This document shows positions 48,840 to 58,639 of a stretch of 59,221 bases of DNA, in pieces. This DNA comes from an uncultured Prevotella sp. (lineage in GTDB: Bacteria > Bacteroidota > Bacteroidia > Bacteroidales > Bacteroidaceae). Positions within the stretch are counted from its first letter, which is position 1; each line of letters starts with the position of its first letter. The notes under the pieces were generated by a model that saw only the letters and a list, made by a program, of their open reading frames with translations, did no database searches and was not told the origin of the DNA. A program made the translations under genes and the position numbers. Location: contig CAKQDG010000005.1 of assembly GCA_934219025.1 (NCBI GenBank), positions 1 to 59,221 on the forward strand. The letters are read 5' to 3'.

Positions 48840-50588
48840 ATGGGAGAAAAACAGAAAACAAGACACAAGGCTGGCTCCAAGTCAAGGCTCGCCGGAGGAA
48901 TGAGCATCAAATCGCTGTTCAATATCCCCGAGAGCCGCTACTCGGCATCGCAGATAATGCGCTGGCTGTGGCGGGCATGGCGCGGCAACAGGATGCAGGC
49001 CGGCATAAATGCCATGCTCGGACTGGCAGACGTGGCGGTAAGCCTTGCCTCCGTATGGGCTGTGAAGCATGCCATCGACGTGGCGTCACACTCTGCCGGG
49101 GGGTCGATATACTGGGCGGTGGCCTTGATGGGAATGCTCATCCTCTGTGGGTTTGCGCTCAACATTTCCGCCGTGTGGGTGAAAAACATCCTTGGCATCA
49201 AGGCGCAGAACCGCATGCAGCAGCGCATGCTCGACCGCATTTTGCGCTCTGAATGGCACGGCAAGGAGAAGCGGCACAGTGGCGACGTGCTCAACCGTCT
49301 GGAGTTTGACGTGAGCAACGTGGTGAGTTTTCTCACCGAGACCCTGCCAAACACTCTCTCCGTGCTCGCACTCTTCATCGGCTCCTTCTGCTATCTCTTC
49401 TCCATGGACCCGTTGCTCGCTGCGATGATAGTGGCAATGCTGCCGCTGTTTATACTGACAAGCAAAATCTACGTGGGCCACATGCGCCGCCTCACCCGAC
49501 AGGTGAGAAACAGCGACAGCCGGGTGCAGAGCGTTTTGCAGGAAACGATACAACACCGCATGCTCATCAAGACGATGGAAAAAGACGAGGCAATGGTGGA
49601 CCGACTTGAGAATATGCAAAGCGAACTGAGGCACAACGTGGTAAGGCGAACCAAGTTTTCTGTGCTCTCAAACCTCATTCTGAACTTCGGCTTCGCCCTG
49701 GGCTACCTCGTGGCTTTCCTCTGGAGCGCACTGCGCATGTCGGCAGGCACGCTCACCTTCGGCGGCATGACAGCATTTCTGCAGCTCGTGGCAAAGATAC
49801 AGGGACCGGCCCGAAACCTCACTAAGCTCGTACCGGCATTCGTTTCGGTGTTCACGGCAGCCGAACGGCTCATGGAACTCGAGGAGAACCCGCTCGAAGA
49901 GCAGGGCGACCCTATATATCTGGGCGATGACGCCGCGGATGGAGTGGGAATAAGCATACAGGACGTGAGCTATCGGTATGATGACGGGAAGCGGGATGTG
50001 TTAAACCGTCTGTCGTGTGATTTCCGCCCCAACACCTGCACGGCAATTCTTGGCGAAACAGGGGCCGGAAAAACAACGCTCATCAGGCTTATCCTCGCGC
50101 TGATGCGCCCCACGAGCGGACACGTGTATATATATAATAAGGAGAAACGGCTCGACATGTCGCCACGCACCCGCTGCAACATCGTGTATGTGCCACAGGG
50201 CAACACATTGCTGAGCGGAACGATACGCGACAACCTGCGCATGGGGAAACTCGACGCCACAGACCAGGAGATGCTCGCGGCTCTCGACAAGGCTTGCGCC
50301 GGATTCGTGAGAGAACTGCCGCAAAAGCTCGATACCAACTGTGCCGAAGCCGGAGGCGGACTCAGCGAGGGGCAGGCGCAGCGCATTGCCATAGCAAGAG
50401 CACTGCTGCGCAACGGCAGCGTGATGATTTTCGACGAGGCAACGAGCGCCCTCGACCCGGAAACGGAGCAGACGCTGCTCGAGAATCTGCTAAAAGACCG
50501 CTGCCACACGATAATATTCATTACCCACCGGCCTGCCGTAGTGGATTATTGCGACCAGGTGTTGAGGATTGAAAGAAACTCTGAGTAG
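48840..50588 (+). CDS. ABC exporter, fused membrane and ATPase domains
   Basis: About 582 residues. I start at MGEKQK, 1 bp after nadK, with GGAGGAG upstream. A six-helix type 1 exporter domain (about 50-330) is followed by an ATPase domain: Walker A GETGAGKTT, Q-loop YVPQGN, signature LSEGQAQR (Glu in place of the second Gly of LSGGQ), Walker B VMIFDEATSALD and H-loop ITHRP. It is half of a homodimer or heterodimer and would export lipids, peptides or drugs; the substrate is unknown. Confidence 0.93.
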   Translation: MGEKQKTRHKAGSKSRLAGGMSIKSLFNIPESRYSASQIMRWLWRAWRGNRMQAGINAMLGLADVAVSLASVWAVKHAIDVASHSAGGSIYWAVALMGMLILCGFALNISAVWVKNILGIKAQNRMQQRMLDRILRSEWHGKEKRHSGDVLNRLEFDVSNVVSFLTETLPNTLSVLALFIGSFCYLFSMDPLLAAMIVAMLPLFILTSKIYVGHMRRLTRQVRNSDSRVQSVLQETIQHRMLIKTMEKDEAMVDRLENMQSELRHNVVRRTKFSVLSNLILNFGFALGYLVAFLWSALRMSAGTLTFGGMTAFLQLVAKIQGPARNLTKLVPAFVSVFTAAERLMELEENPLEEQGDPIYLGDDAADGVGISIQDVSYRYDDGKRDVLNRLSCDFRPNTCTAILGETGAGKTTLIRLILALMRPTSGHVYIYNKEKRLDMSPRTRCNIVYVPQGNTLLSGTIRDNLRMGKLDATDQEMLAALDKACAGFVRELPQKLDTNCAEAGGGLSEGQAQRIAIARALLRNGSVMIFDEATSALDPETEQTLLENLLKDRCHTIIFITHRPAVVDYCDQVLRIERNSE

Positions 50589-50605
50589 TTCTTCCCCACC
50601 CTCCC

Positions 50606-50634
50606 CAGTTCTCCCAGTTCTCCCATTACTCTTA
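50606..50634. repeat. 9-bp AGTTCTCCC ladder
   Basis: Tandem 9-bp units CAGTTCTCC, CAGTTCTCC, CATTACTCT lie between the ABC exporter and the thioredoxin-like gene. The period is the same as in the TCCGAG arrays. Confidence 0.5.
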
Positions 50635-50659
50635 TCAAATAATAAAAAACAAAACCAAT

Positions 50660-51196
50660 ATGAACATCAAGAAAATATTTTTTTCAATCACAATGCTTCT
50701 CGCCATGGCGAGCAGCATCATGGCACAGACTACAGATGAAAAAGGAAACGACCTTGACTCTCTCTATGCCCAGAAACTGCTGAAAACCGGTGTCGCAGCA
50801 CCCGACTTCATACTGCCCATGCCAAACGGCAGCAGGATGCAGCTCAGCGAATTCAAAGGCAAATATGTGTTGCTCGATTTTTGGGCAACATGGTGTCCGG
50901 ACTGCAGGAAGGATGTTCCGGCAGTGAAGGCTATGCACGAGAAATACGGAAACAAAGTGCAGTTTATCGGTGTTTCATTCGACGTGGACCGCGAGCGCTG
51001 GGCTAAGTTCATTGCCGACAACGGAATGAAATGGCGCCACGTGAGCGAACTCAAAAAGATGAGAGACGCTCAGATTGCCAAGCAATACGGAGTGCAGTGG
51101 ATTCCGTCGATGACTCTTGTCGGTCCAGACGGAAAGGTAATCCTCTCCACCGTGGTAATCGAAAGAATGGAGAAGGCGCTCGAAAATATTAAGTGA
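50660..51196 (+). CDS. TlpA/thioredoxin-like thiol-disulfide oxidoreductase
   Basis: This encodes 178 residues with a signal peptide ending SSIMAQT. A single AhpC/TSA-Redoxin fold carries LDFWATWCPDCRKDVP, with the CPDC redox pair at about residues 79-82, and the cis-Pro loop WIPSMTLVGPDG. It acts in the periplasm or at the membrane, reducing protein disulfides or supporting cytochrome maturation. CPDC is less common than CPPC or CGPC. It has its own short intergenic spaces on both sides. Confidence 0.9.
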   Translation: MNIKKIFFSITMLLAMASSIMAQTTDEKGNDLDSLYAQKLLKTGVAAPDFILPMPNGSRMQLSEFKGKYVLLDFWATWCPDCRKDVPAVKAMHEKYGNKVQFIGVSFDVDRERWAKFIADNGMKWRHVSELKKMRDAQIAKQYGVQWIPSMTLVGPDGKVILSTVVIERMEKALENIK

Positions 51197-51242
51197 AGAA
51201 AGAAGAGTGAAGAATGGGGATACACATGTCATCCATATTTTT

Positions 51243-51282
51243 CACATTAGTCCCATTTCTCCCATTAGTCCTATATCTCTTA
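51243..51282. repeat. 9-bp ladder before obgE
   Basis: Tandem 9-bp units CACATTAGT, CCCATTTCT, CCCATTAGT, CCTATATCT end about 20 bp before the obgE start. It is the clearest member of the AGTCC/AGTTC type. Confidence 0.55.
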
Positions 51283-51300
51283 TAAAAAAAATAAAACACT

Positions 51301-52476
51301 ATGCCAGAATCAAATTTTGTAGACTACGTAAAAATATACTGCCGCTCGGGAAAGGGCGGAAAAGGATCTATGCACCTGCGCCACGTGAAGTATCAGCCTA
51401 ACGGCGGTCCTGACGGAGGCGACGGAGGAAAAGGCGGAAGCATCATCCTAAGAGGAAACCACAACTACTGGACATTGCTGCATCTGAAATATCAGCGACA
51501 TATCAAAGCGGAACATGGCGGCAACGGCGGACGAGACAAATGCCACGGCACCGACGGCAAAGACGTGTATATCGATGTACCGTGCGGCACCGTGGTGTAT
51601 GATGCGGAAACAGGAAAATTCATCTGCGACGTGATGCGCGACGGGCAGGAAGTGATGCTGCTCAAGGGCGGACGCGGAGGACTCGGAAACTATCAGTTCC
51701 GCACCGCCACAAACCAGGCTCCACGCTATGCCCAGCCTGGCGAGCCAATGCAGGAAATGACCGTCATCATGGAACTGAAACTCCTTGCCGATGTAGGTCT
51801 CGTGGGTTTCCCAAACGCCGGAAAGAGCACTTTGCTGTCCACCGTGTCGAGTGCACGCCCGAAAATCGCCAACTACCCGTTCACCACGCTCGAGCCATCG
51901 CTCGGCATCGTGGAATACCACGACCGCAAGTCGTTTGTAATGGCAGATATTCCGGGTATCATCGAAGGGGCAAGCGAGGGCAAAGGACTCGGACTGCGCT
52001 TTTTGCGACACATTGAGCGCAACTCCCTGTTGCTCTTTATGGTGCCTGGAGATACCGACGACATAAAGCGCGAATACGAAATATTGCTCAACGAACTGAC
52101 AAACTTCAATCCCGAAATGCTCGACAAGCACCGTGTGCTCGCCGTTACGAAGTGCGACTTGCTCGACGATGAACTGATAGAGATGCTGCGCGAAACATTG
52201 CCCGAGGATCTCCCCGTTGTGTTCATCTCATCCGTAACCGGACAGGGCATCAACGAACTAAAGGATGTGTTATGGAAGGAGCTTAACAGCGAAAGCAACA
52301 AGCTCACCGAAATTATGGCAGAAGACACGCTCGTGCACCGCGACAAGGATCTCAACACCTTGCCCGAAGAGCTACGCCGCGAGGGTGAGGACGAAATCGA
52401 ATTCGCTGACGAGGATGACGTGGAAGACGTGGACGACCTTGATGATTTTGAATACGAAATGGAGGACGAAGACTGA
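51301..52476 (+). CDS. obgE: GTPase ObgE/CgtA
   Basis: Obg is an essential GTPase of 50S ribosome assembly and stress response. This one has 391 residues: an N-terminal glycine-rich Obg fold (about 1-160, [14 protein letters not shown]), G1 GFPNAGKST (about 169), G3 [10 protein letters not shown]4 TKCD, G5 SSVTGQG, then a short linker and a strongly acidic C-terminal tail ([20 protein letters not shown]). pgeF overlaps its stop by 1 nt (TGATG). Confidence 0.97.
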   Translation: MPESNFVDYVKIYCRSGKGGKGSMHLRHVKYQPNGGPDGGDGGKGGSIILRGNHNYWTLLHLKYQRHIKAEHGGNGGRDKCHGTDGKDVYIDVPCGTVVYDAETGKFICDVMRDGQEVMLLKGGRGGLGNYQFRTATNQAPRYAQPGEPMQEMTVIMELKLLADVGLVGFPNAGKSTLLSTVSSARPKIANYPFTTLEPSLGIVEYHDRKSFVMADIPGIIEGASEGKGLGLRFLRHIERNSLLLFMVPGDTDDIKREYEILLNELTNFNPEMLDKHRVLAVTKCDLLDDELIEMLRETLPEDLPVVFISSVTGQGINELKDVLWKELNSESNKLTEIMAEDTLVHRDKDLNTLPEELRREGEDEIEFADEDDVEDVDDLDDFEYEMEDED

Positions 52477-53276
52477 TGCCTGTACCACAACTTCATTACT
52501 ATGACATCTCACACGGTGTGGTGGCTTTCAGCACCACACGGCATGGAGGATTCAGCAAGGGCAACTACGGAGAATTCAATATCAACGGATATTGCGGCGA
52601 CAACAAGGATGACGTGGAGAAAAACCGCCGGTTGCTTGCCGTCGAACTGGGTGTAGACGAGAGCCGCATCATTCTGCCGCATCAGACTCACGGAGTGGAG
52701 ACTCGGCAGATTGCCGGCGATTTTCTGTCGCTGCCCGAAGGGGTGCAACAGATGATACTAGAGGGCGTAGATGCCGTGATGACAAACATGAAGGGAGTAT
52801 GCATCGGGGTGTCTACCGCCGACTGCATCCCAATTATCCTATACGACGCCGAGCATCATGCCGCCTGTGCCGTGCATGCCGGATGGCGCGGCACTGTGGC
52901 AAGAATACTGCTGAAGGCTATCGCCGACATGCGCCTGGCTTATGGCACGGAGGCTGCGCAGTTGAAAGCAGTAGTGGGGCCAGGCATTTCTCTCGATGCA
53001 TTCGAAGTGGGCAACGAGGTGTACGAGGAATTTGCCAATGCCAATTTTGACATGACGCCCATCAGCAAGCAAATCAAGGTGGAAGGTTCCGACTTTGAAT
53101 TCAAGTGGCACATTGACCTGCCGGAATGTAACCGGCGGCAGCTCGTCATGGCTGGAGTGAAGAAAGAAAACATCCAGATGTGCCGAATATGCACATATAG
53201 CAACACCCAGGATTATTTCTCCGCCCGACGGCTTGGCAAAGATTCCGGAAGAATCTTCACCGGCATCATGTTGTAG
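52476..53276 (+). CDS. pgeF: Peptidoglycan editing factor PgeF (laccase-fold)
   Basis: This encodes 266 residues. Metal and active-site motifs are HQTHG (about 69-73), STADCIPI (about 113) and HAGWRG (about 130). The family removes mis-incorporated L-Ser at position 1 of peptidoglycan stems, and members have also been called polyphenol oxidases. Its ATG overlaps the obgE stop, so the two are coupled, an arrangement kept in many Bacteroidota. Confidence 0.93.
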   Translation: MPVPQLHYYDISHGVVAFSTTRHGGFSKGNYGEFNINGYCGDNKDDVEKNRRLLAVELGVDESRIILPHQTHGVETRQIAGDFLSLPEGVQQMILEGVDAVMTNMKGVCIGVSTADCIPIILYDAEHHAACAVHAGWRGTVARILLKAIADMRLAYGTEAAQLKAVVGPGISLDAFEVGNEVYEEFANANFDMTPISKQIKVEGSDFEFKWHIDLPECNRRQLVMAGVKKENIQMCRICTYSNTQDYFSARRLGKDSGRIFTGIML

Positions 53277-53303
53277 ATTCACAGGCGTCATGCTGCAAAA
53301 TAG

Positions 53304-53337
53304 GTTATAACCCAATCTGATTGGTTTGGGTTATAAC
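53304..53337. terminator. Hairpin after pgeF
   Basis: The perfect stem GTTATAACCC/GGGTTATAAC has a 14-nt loop and is followed by TTCTTT. Probably the obgE-pgeF terminator, though the T tract is weak. Confidence 0.6.
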
Positions 53338-53450
53338 TTCTTTAAAGTTTCAGACTTATATTTTCCGATAAAATATCATCAAACCACATTCAAAATAAAA
53401 CCAATTCTTCACTTATTACATATATATTTATATGTTTTTTTGCAAATTTG

Positions 53451-53481
53451 TTTGAACATAAAACATTTTTTCATACATTTG
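53451..53481 (+). promoter_or_regulatory. Promoter of the DUF3575 operon
   Basis: TTTG (53451-53454), 19 nt, then TACATTTG (53474-53481): a full consensus match. The RNA would start near 53488, giving a leader of about 165 nt that holds no recognised element. Confidence 0.7.
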
Positions 53482-53652
53482 CTTTCGAAAAGAAATAGGA
53501 GAAAAATAATAGAGGAAAGAACAACAACGTTTTTTTTGCATCATAACGACAAGGCCGAGAGGCCAATGCCTTAACATATACATTAAACTAAATCTATATT
53601 TTGCCGTCTGTATATTATACGGAGAGAAACGGCACACTATAAAACATTCAAT

Positions 53653-54216
53653 ATGGTATCAAAAAATAATACCCAATCCAAATTGCACAAACTGCTTGCT
53701 ATAATTATCGCAGCAAGTGCCCCATCGCTCATACAGGCTCAGAGAGTGGCTCTGAAAACAAATGCCCTGTATTGGGCGGCGGCAACACCTAATGTTGGTG
53801 CGGAATTCCGTATCAGCCGTCATGTTACATTCAATTTTGAAGCTGCCTACAACCGCATCAACATCGGCAAAGCCGACACGCGCGGAGCTATGATTACGCC
53901 CGAAGTGAGATACTGGTTCAGCGCACGCCCACAGGCAGGACACTTCGTGGGACTGGAGGGCATCGGCGCCGACTACAACCTGGTGTACAAAGGCAAACGC
54001 CACAAGGGAGACCTCTATGGCGGCGGACTTACCTACGGCTACAGCTTCGTGCTCTCGCGCCACTGGAGCCTTGAAACAAGTCTCGGCTTCGGTATGGCCC
54101 ATTTTCAGGAAAAGAAATACGACAAGGACGGCAAAGAGCCAAACTCTGCCAACGTGAAAGAATGGAAGGCAATGCCAATGAAGGCCGCCGTGTCGTTTGT
54201 GTATATCATAAAATAA
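53653..54216 (+). CDS. DUF3575 outer-membrane protein
   Basis: This encodes 187 residues with a signal peptide ending LIQAQ. The family pattern is VALKTNALYWAAATPNVGAE and the barrel strands PEVRYWFSARP, GHFVGLEGIGADYN, YGGGLTYGYSFVLSRHWSLE. DUF3575 proteins are predicted small outer-membrane barrels that often open operons of cell-surface assemblies (fimbrial or OmpA-like loci) in Bacteroidota. Twelve base pairs separate it from the next gene, so they are cotranscribed. Confidence 0.85.
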   Translation: MVSKNNTQSKLHKLLAIIIAASAPSLIQAQRVALKTNALYWAAATPNVGAEFRISRHVTFNFEAAYNRINIGKADTRGAMITPEVRYWFSARPQAGHFVGLEGIGADYNLVYKGKRHKGDLYGGGLTYGYSFVLSRHWSLETSLGFGMAHFQEKKYDKDGKEPNSANVKEWKAMPMKAAVSFVYIIK

Positions 54217-54228
54217 TGCTACAGGATT

Positions 54229-56298
54229 ATGAAAAAACACCTTATTAATAATATATCTGGAAGAGCCACGGCTGCGATAATGCTCTTGCTGATTGCAGTC
54301 ACGGCTTTCTCGCAGAACGTGATACGACTCACCGGACAGGTGCTGGTAAAAACAGACCATTCTCCGGCAATCGGGGTGAACATAGTGGATACCAAGACAA
54401 AACGGGCTCTCGCCGTAACCGACGAGGACGGAAAATTTGCCGTGAACGTAATGTCTAACGCAAAACTGCGCTTCTCGATGGTGGGACTGAAAACTAAAGA
54501 GGTGAACGTGAACGGAAAACTCCGCATCACCGTGACACTCGAAGAAGAAAACGTGTCGCTCAACGAGGTTATGGTGTCACAAAAAAGAGTAACCGACAAG
54601 ATTATGCCCGAACCCACCGACATTGAAGTGCACGGAAACTACTTCCACGTGAAAACCCGCGTTAGAGTGCCCAAACAGATGTTCGCCCACGACACGCGCC
54701 TCGTGGTACAGCCCGTGCTGAACAATGTAACAAGAAAAAAAATACAGCTCATGAAGCCTATGGTGTATGATGCCAAAGAATACAATCAGACACAGGATCG
54801 ACTTTACAATTTCGACCTAAACAACGAAACGGCAGGCGACCCGCTGGCAAAGTTCATCACCGTGAAAAGCAAAAGCACCAAGGAGCGCGGACGGAGCAAC
54901 GACATCATCGGATACACCGACTCGATATACGTGGAGAATATGAAAGACGAATACTCCTGCGACATTTACATGGCGATAGAAAACTACAACCGCATACTCT
55001 ACCGCGATACAACGAGCATTGCACATGGAACAGTGAATCCACTGAGATTCCTCGACTACAGCTTTGCCGCACACCAACTCACCGACTCGGCTTTCATGCC
55101 AAAACCAGAGGCTCAGTTGCGCGACAGCAAGGGAGAAGTGAGACTACACTTCCCCGTGGGAAAGGCGGAATTCAATACCCGCGATGCCAACAACGCTGCC
55201 GAGATTGAAAGTCTGCGCTCGCAAATCGAAGCTATATCAAAATCAGAAGGAGCCACACTGAATTCACTCGAGCTCAACGGACAAGCTTCGCCTGAAGGCA
55301 TTTACAACCAAAACCGCAATCTCGCCGAAAAGAGAATGGACTTCGCCCTGCGCTTTCTGAAAAAGCAGTTGCCGCAAAGCATGCAGCAGGGAATGGAATT
55401 CAAGAGCAAAGCCGAAGTGGCCTCCTGGCAAGACGTGGCAAACATGATGCGTGCCGACAATCTCTCAACTGAGTCAAGCAGCGTGGAAAACATCATTGCA
55501 AAAAACAAAAGCATAGACTTGCAGAGCAAAGCAATGAAAAGATTGCCGAATTACAGAAGTCTCGTCGCCGCAAAATATCTGCCAATGCTACGACGCGTGG
55601 AATACACACTGCACTACAGCATCTACCGCACACTTACTAAAGACGAGATTCAAGTTCTCTATGACCAGGACTACAAACAGCTGTCGAAGTTTGAATTCTT
55701 CAAGCTATACAGATCGGAAACCGACTCCATAAAGCGCCTCAAAATGATGGAACAGGCTCTGGAGGTGTACCCATCGTTCACTGCCGCCGCCAACGACCTT
55801 GCAGCAGAAAAGATAAACCGCAAACAGTCTGACGCAACTATTCTTGCAAAGTTTGCCGGTGCCAACGCTCCGCAAGAGGTGAACACAAACCAGATGATTG
55901 CCTTGATGGATGCCGGAAAATACCAGCAAGCCGACTCCGTAGCACAGTTTGTTGACGACAATGCCGACACCCACCTGCTACTTGCCATGAATGCCGCACT
56001 CAACGGCAGATACGACGAAAACTACACCACCATTGCCAAAACCGGCAAACAAAACGAAGTGGTGATGCTGCTCGCCATGAAGCGCAACGACGAGGCGCTG
56101 AGAGTGAGCCGCACGCTCCCCGACGACAAGGCGATGACACACTACCTGCGTGCCGTATGCCTTAACAGGACCGACAATGTGGTGGAGGCGGACAAGGAAC
56201 TGAAACAGGCTCTCGCCATGGACCCAACGCTAAAGGAAGTGGCTAAAGTGGACGGCGACGTGAACGACCTGCTCTCGCTGGACAAAGAAGAAGAATAA
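54229..56298 (+). CDS. Exported OmpA-like protein with regulatory domain and TPR-like tail
   Basis: This encodes 689 residues with a signal peptide ending TAFSQ. An N-terminal carboxypeptidase-regulatory-like domain (about 28-115, LTGQVLVKTDHSPAIGVNIV ... LNEVMVSQKRV) resembles that of TonB receptors. A middle beta-rich region follows. An OmpA-like domain (about 305-385) has LHFPVGKAEFNTRDANNAAE and NGQASPEGIYNQNRNLAEKR, the peptidoglycan-binding family pattern. The C-terminal third is TPR-like. It likely ties the outer-membrane complex to the cell wall. The next gene is 13 bp downstream. Confidence 0.8.
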   Translation: MKKHLINNISGRATAAIMLLLIAVTAFSQNVIRLTGQVLVKTDHSPAIGVNIVDTKTKRALAVTDEDGKFAVNVMSNAKLRFSMVGLKTKEVNVNGKLRITVTLEEENVSLNEVMVSQKRVTDKIMPEPTDIEVHGNYFHVKTRVRVPKQMFAHDTRLVVQPVLNNVTRKKIQLMKPMVYDAKEYNQTQDRLYNFDLNNETAGDPLAKFITVKSKSTKERGRSNDIIGYTDSIYVENMKDEYSCDIYMAIENYNRILYRDTTSIAHGTVNPLRFLDYSFAAHQLTDSAFMPKPEAQLRDSKGEVRLHFPVGKAEFNTRDANNAAEIESLRSQIEAISKSEGATLNSLELNGQASPEGIYNQNRNLAEKRMDFALRFLKKQLPQSMQQGMEFKSKAEVASWQDVANMMRADNLSTESSSVENIIAKNKSIDLQSKAMKRLPNYRSLVAAKYLPMLRRVEYTLHYSIYRTLTKDEIQVLYDQDYKQLSKFEFFKLYRSETDSIKRLKMMEQALEVYPSFTAAANDLAAEKINRKQSDATILAKFAGANAPQEVNTNQMIALMDAGKYQQADSVAQFVDDNADTHLLLAMNAALNGRYDENYTTIAKTGKQNEVVMLLAMKRNDEALRVSRTLPDDKAMTHYLRAVCLNRTDNVVEADKELKQALAMDPTLKEVAKVDGDVNDLLSLDKEEE

Positions 56299-56311
56299 AA
56301 ACAGACACGAC

Positions 56312-58582
56312 ATGAAAAAAAGAAATCTCAATATACTCTGCGCTCTGCTTGCTTTATCATCCCAACTCTGCGCACAAGACTTAAACGGAGCGGAAGAGAA
56401 CAAAATCAACGCTCTCGACCATCTGCTGCAACGCCCACGCGTGGCTAAATTCTACAAAGACAAGAAGTTTATGGACCACATGTTTCTCGACTACGGACTG
56501 GGCGGAAACCTGATGGGAAGACACGACGTGAAAGTCGGACCGATGGCTGAAATGAGCATCGGCGACTGGATTTCGCCGGAACACGGATGGAGAGTGAATC
56601 TCTATGGCGGTGCCTACAAGATTTCGGGAAAGAAAGTGAAATACGCATCTGCCGCAATCGACTACATGCTCAACATAACGGCAATAGCAACACCGGGCAA
56701 CGATTACAGGCAAAAGCCGTTTGAACTTTATGGCATTGCCGGTATCGACGCTTCGTATTCTCGCGAAAACGGCAACAACGACCATGGATTCGGCGCCCAC
56801 CTGGGACTGCGCGGACAGGCAGCTCTCTCAAACATATCATATTTCTATCTCGAACCTCGCGTTGGAGTAGTACAAGACGGAGTGTCGCAGGTAGAATCGT
56901 GGCGCAACCTCAGACCTACGGCAAGCGTGTCGATGGGCTTCGGAGTAAGAATGCCCGACGTGAGAAAAGGGGGAAGAAACTCCGGAGGCAAAAGCGACAG
57001 CTTTGCCGACGGACTCTTCGTAAGCACCATGACCGGTCCGATGTATTTGGGCAACAGATACACCCACCTGTGGAAACGAAACAGGGGTATGACGGCTGCC
57101 GTTTCTCTCGGAAAATGGTTTGACTACTGCAACGCACTGCAACTCACCCTCGATGCTACATCTTTCAGACAGAACCGTCAGAACAGGATGAGAGCCGTGG
57201 GCGCACGGCTCGACTATATGCTCAACCTGCACAGCGCATTCGGAGGTTACAATCCCGAGAGAAAATTCTGGGTGAATGGTCTTGTGGGCTTTGGGTACAA
57301 CTATTCGAAAGACAGAACATCCGAGGCAAGGTATACATGGAGCACGGGAGCCGGACTGCAAGCAAACGTGAAGCTATCGCGCGACATCAACTTTATCCTT
57401 GAACCGCGCATAGATGTGTATAACCACAAATGGGCTCCGCACGCAAGTACATTCGAGAAAATCGACGCCACGGCATCGCTCCTTGCAGGATTTACATACA
57501 CTTACCACGAGGCTCTGGCACGGGAGGCACACAAGGCAGAAGAGGGCATGAAGATGAGGAAAAGCAGCTTCGGACTTGCAGGCGGAGCAACAGTGAGACT
57601 CTTCCAGTATAACCAGAAGGAACGCTATATGCCAATGGCAAAAGTGTATTACACCCACTGGACGGCACCGCTCGCAGGATGGAGATACAGCGTGCAGGGC
57701 GTCTACGGAAAGCCCGTAAACTCACGACGTTTCGGAGCTATCACTGCTGGATTCGACTGGATGACCGACCTAACAGCCCTGACATACGGATGCGACAACT
57801 CGAGAATCCTCTCGGCAAGGACCCTTGCCGGATTTAATCTCGGCGCAGACCACTCTGAAAACACACGTCTCTCGTCTAACGTGCATGCCGGAGCTCAGCT
57901 CGCACTCAGACTGTCTAAACATGTTAGTCTAACGGCAGAAGGCCAACTCGCCTACGAATTTACGCCGCGCTACAACGGACTGCGCACAAGAAGAATCCAG
58001 CCGCAGGCTCTGCTCGGAGTGGAATACAATCTGCAACGAAGCCACAGAAACAAAGACCTCGACGAGAAGCCGGCACAGGCAAACTTCCTGTCGCTCAGCG
58101 CCGGCACAGGTGTCTATTCAGGAAGCATGAGCAAAAGCAGCAGCTTTGGCAAAAAGCTAACAATCCTGACCGACATAGGCTACGGAAGGTGGTTCAGCCA
58201 CGTAAGCGGTATGCAACTCAGCATGGGCAACACCGTTGTGCCGTCGGCAAACATAGCGAGCAAGACTATAACCTCATTGCGCGCCGACTACATGATGAAC
58301 CTGAAGAGTGCCGTAACCGGAGAATCAACGGAGAACGACCTGGTGCAGCTAACCGGTCTCATCGGAGCATCGGCAAACATAAGCACCAAGGAAGGACGCG
58401 GAAACAATTTTGCACCGGGAATGCATGCCGCACTGCAAACGGGCTTCAAGGTGTCGAAATGCGTAGAACTGTATTTCGAACCTTCGGCTACAGCCTTCAC
58501 TAAAAAGATTGAAGGCTCCAGCTGGTGCAGTCCCGCCACAGTGGAACTAAGAATGAGCATCGGTACGAAGTTCCACTTCTGA
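56312..58582 (+). CDS. Large outer-membrane protein of four repeated beta-barrel modules
   Basis: This encodes 756 residues with a signal peptide ending LCAQ. By eye it divides into four modules of about 165 residues each (about 55-215, 228-400, 415-577, 592-756). Each includes a DYMLNL or DWMTDL type strand, a Gly-rich turn such as GLVGFGYNYS, and a segment ending in lEPR or a similar strand (YFYLEPRVGV, FILEPRIDVY, YFEPSATAF). It ends GTKFHF, with the terminal Phe of outer-membrane barrels. It could be one giant barrel or several in a chain. The operon suggests that it works with the DUF3575 and OmpA-like proteins. No function is known to me. Confidence 0.75.
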   Translation: MKKRNLNILCALLALSSQLCAQDLNGAEENKINALDHLLQRPRVAKFYKDKKFMDHMFLDYGLGGNLMGRHDVKVGPMAEMSIGDWISPEHGWRVNLYGGAYKISGKKVKYASAAIDYMLNITAIATPGNDYRQKPFELYGIAGIDASYSRENGNNDHGFGAHLGLRGQAALSNISYFYLEPRVGVVQDGVSQVESWRNLRPTASVSMGFGVRMPDVRKGGRNSGGKSDSFADGLFVSTMTGPMYLGNRYTHLWKRNRGMTAAVSLGKWFDYCNALQLTLDATSFRQNRQNRMRAVGARLDYMLNLHSAFGGYNPERKFWVNGLVGFGYNYSKDRTSEARYTWSTGAGLQANVKLSRDINFILEPRIDVYNHKWAPHASTFEKIDATASLLAGFTYTYHEALAREAHKAEEGMKMRKSSFGLAGGATVRLFQYNQKERYMPMAKVYYTHWTAPLAGWRYSVQGVYGKPVNSRRFGAITAGFDWMTDLTALTYGCDNSRILSARTLAGFNLGADHSENTRLSSNVHAGAQLALRLSKHVSLTAEGQLAYEFTPRYNGLRTRRIQPQALLGVEYNLQRSHRNKDLDEKPAQANFLSLSAGTGVYSGSMSKSSSFGKKLTILTDIGYGRWFSHVSGMQLSMGNTVVPSANIASKTITSLRADYMMNLKSAVTGESTENDLVQLTGLIGASANISTKEGRGNNFAPGMHAALQTGFKVSKCVELYFEPSATAFTKKIEGSSWCSPATVELRMSIGTKFHF

Positions 58583-58596
58583 TAAAGAAAAAAATG

Positions 58597-58636
58597 CCGC
58601 CAACAGTTTCATCACGAGACCGGTTGGCGGTTTTTC
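58597..58636 (+). terminator. Rho-independent terminator of the DUF3575 operon
   Basis: The 8-bp stem CCGCCAAC/GTTGGCGG with an 18-nt loop is followed by five T. Confidence 0.85.
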
Positions 58637-58639
58637 TCT

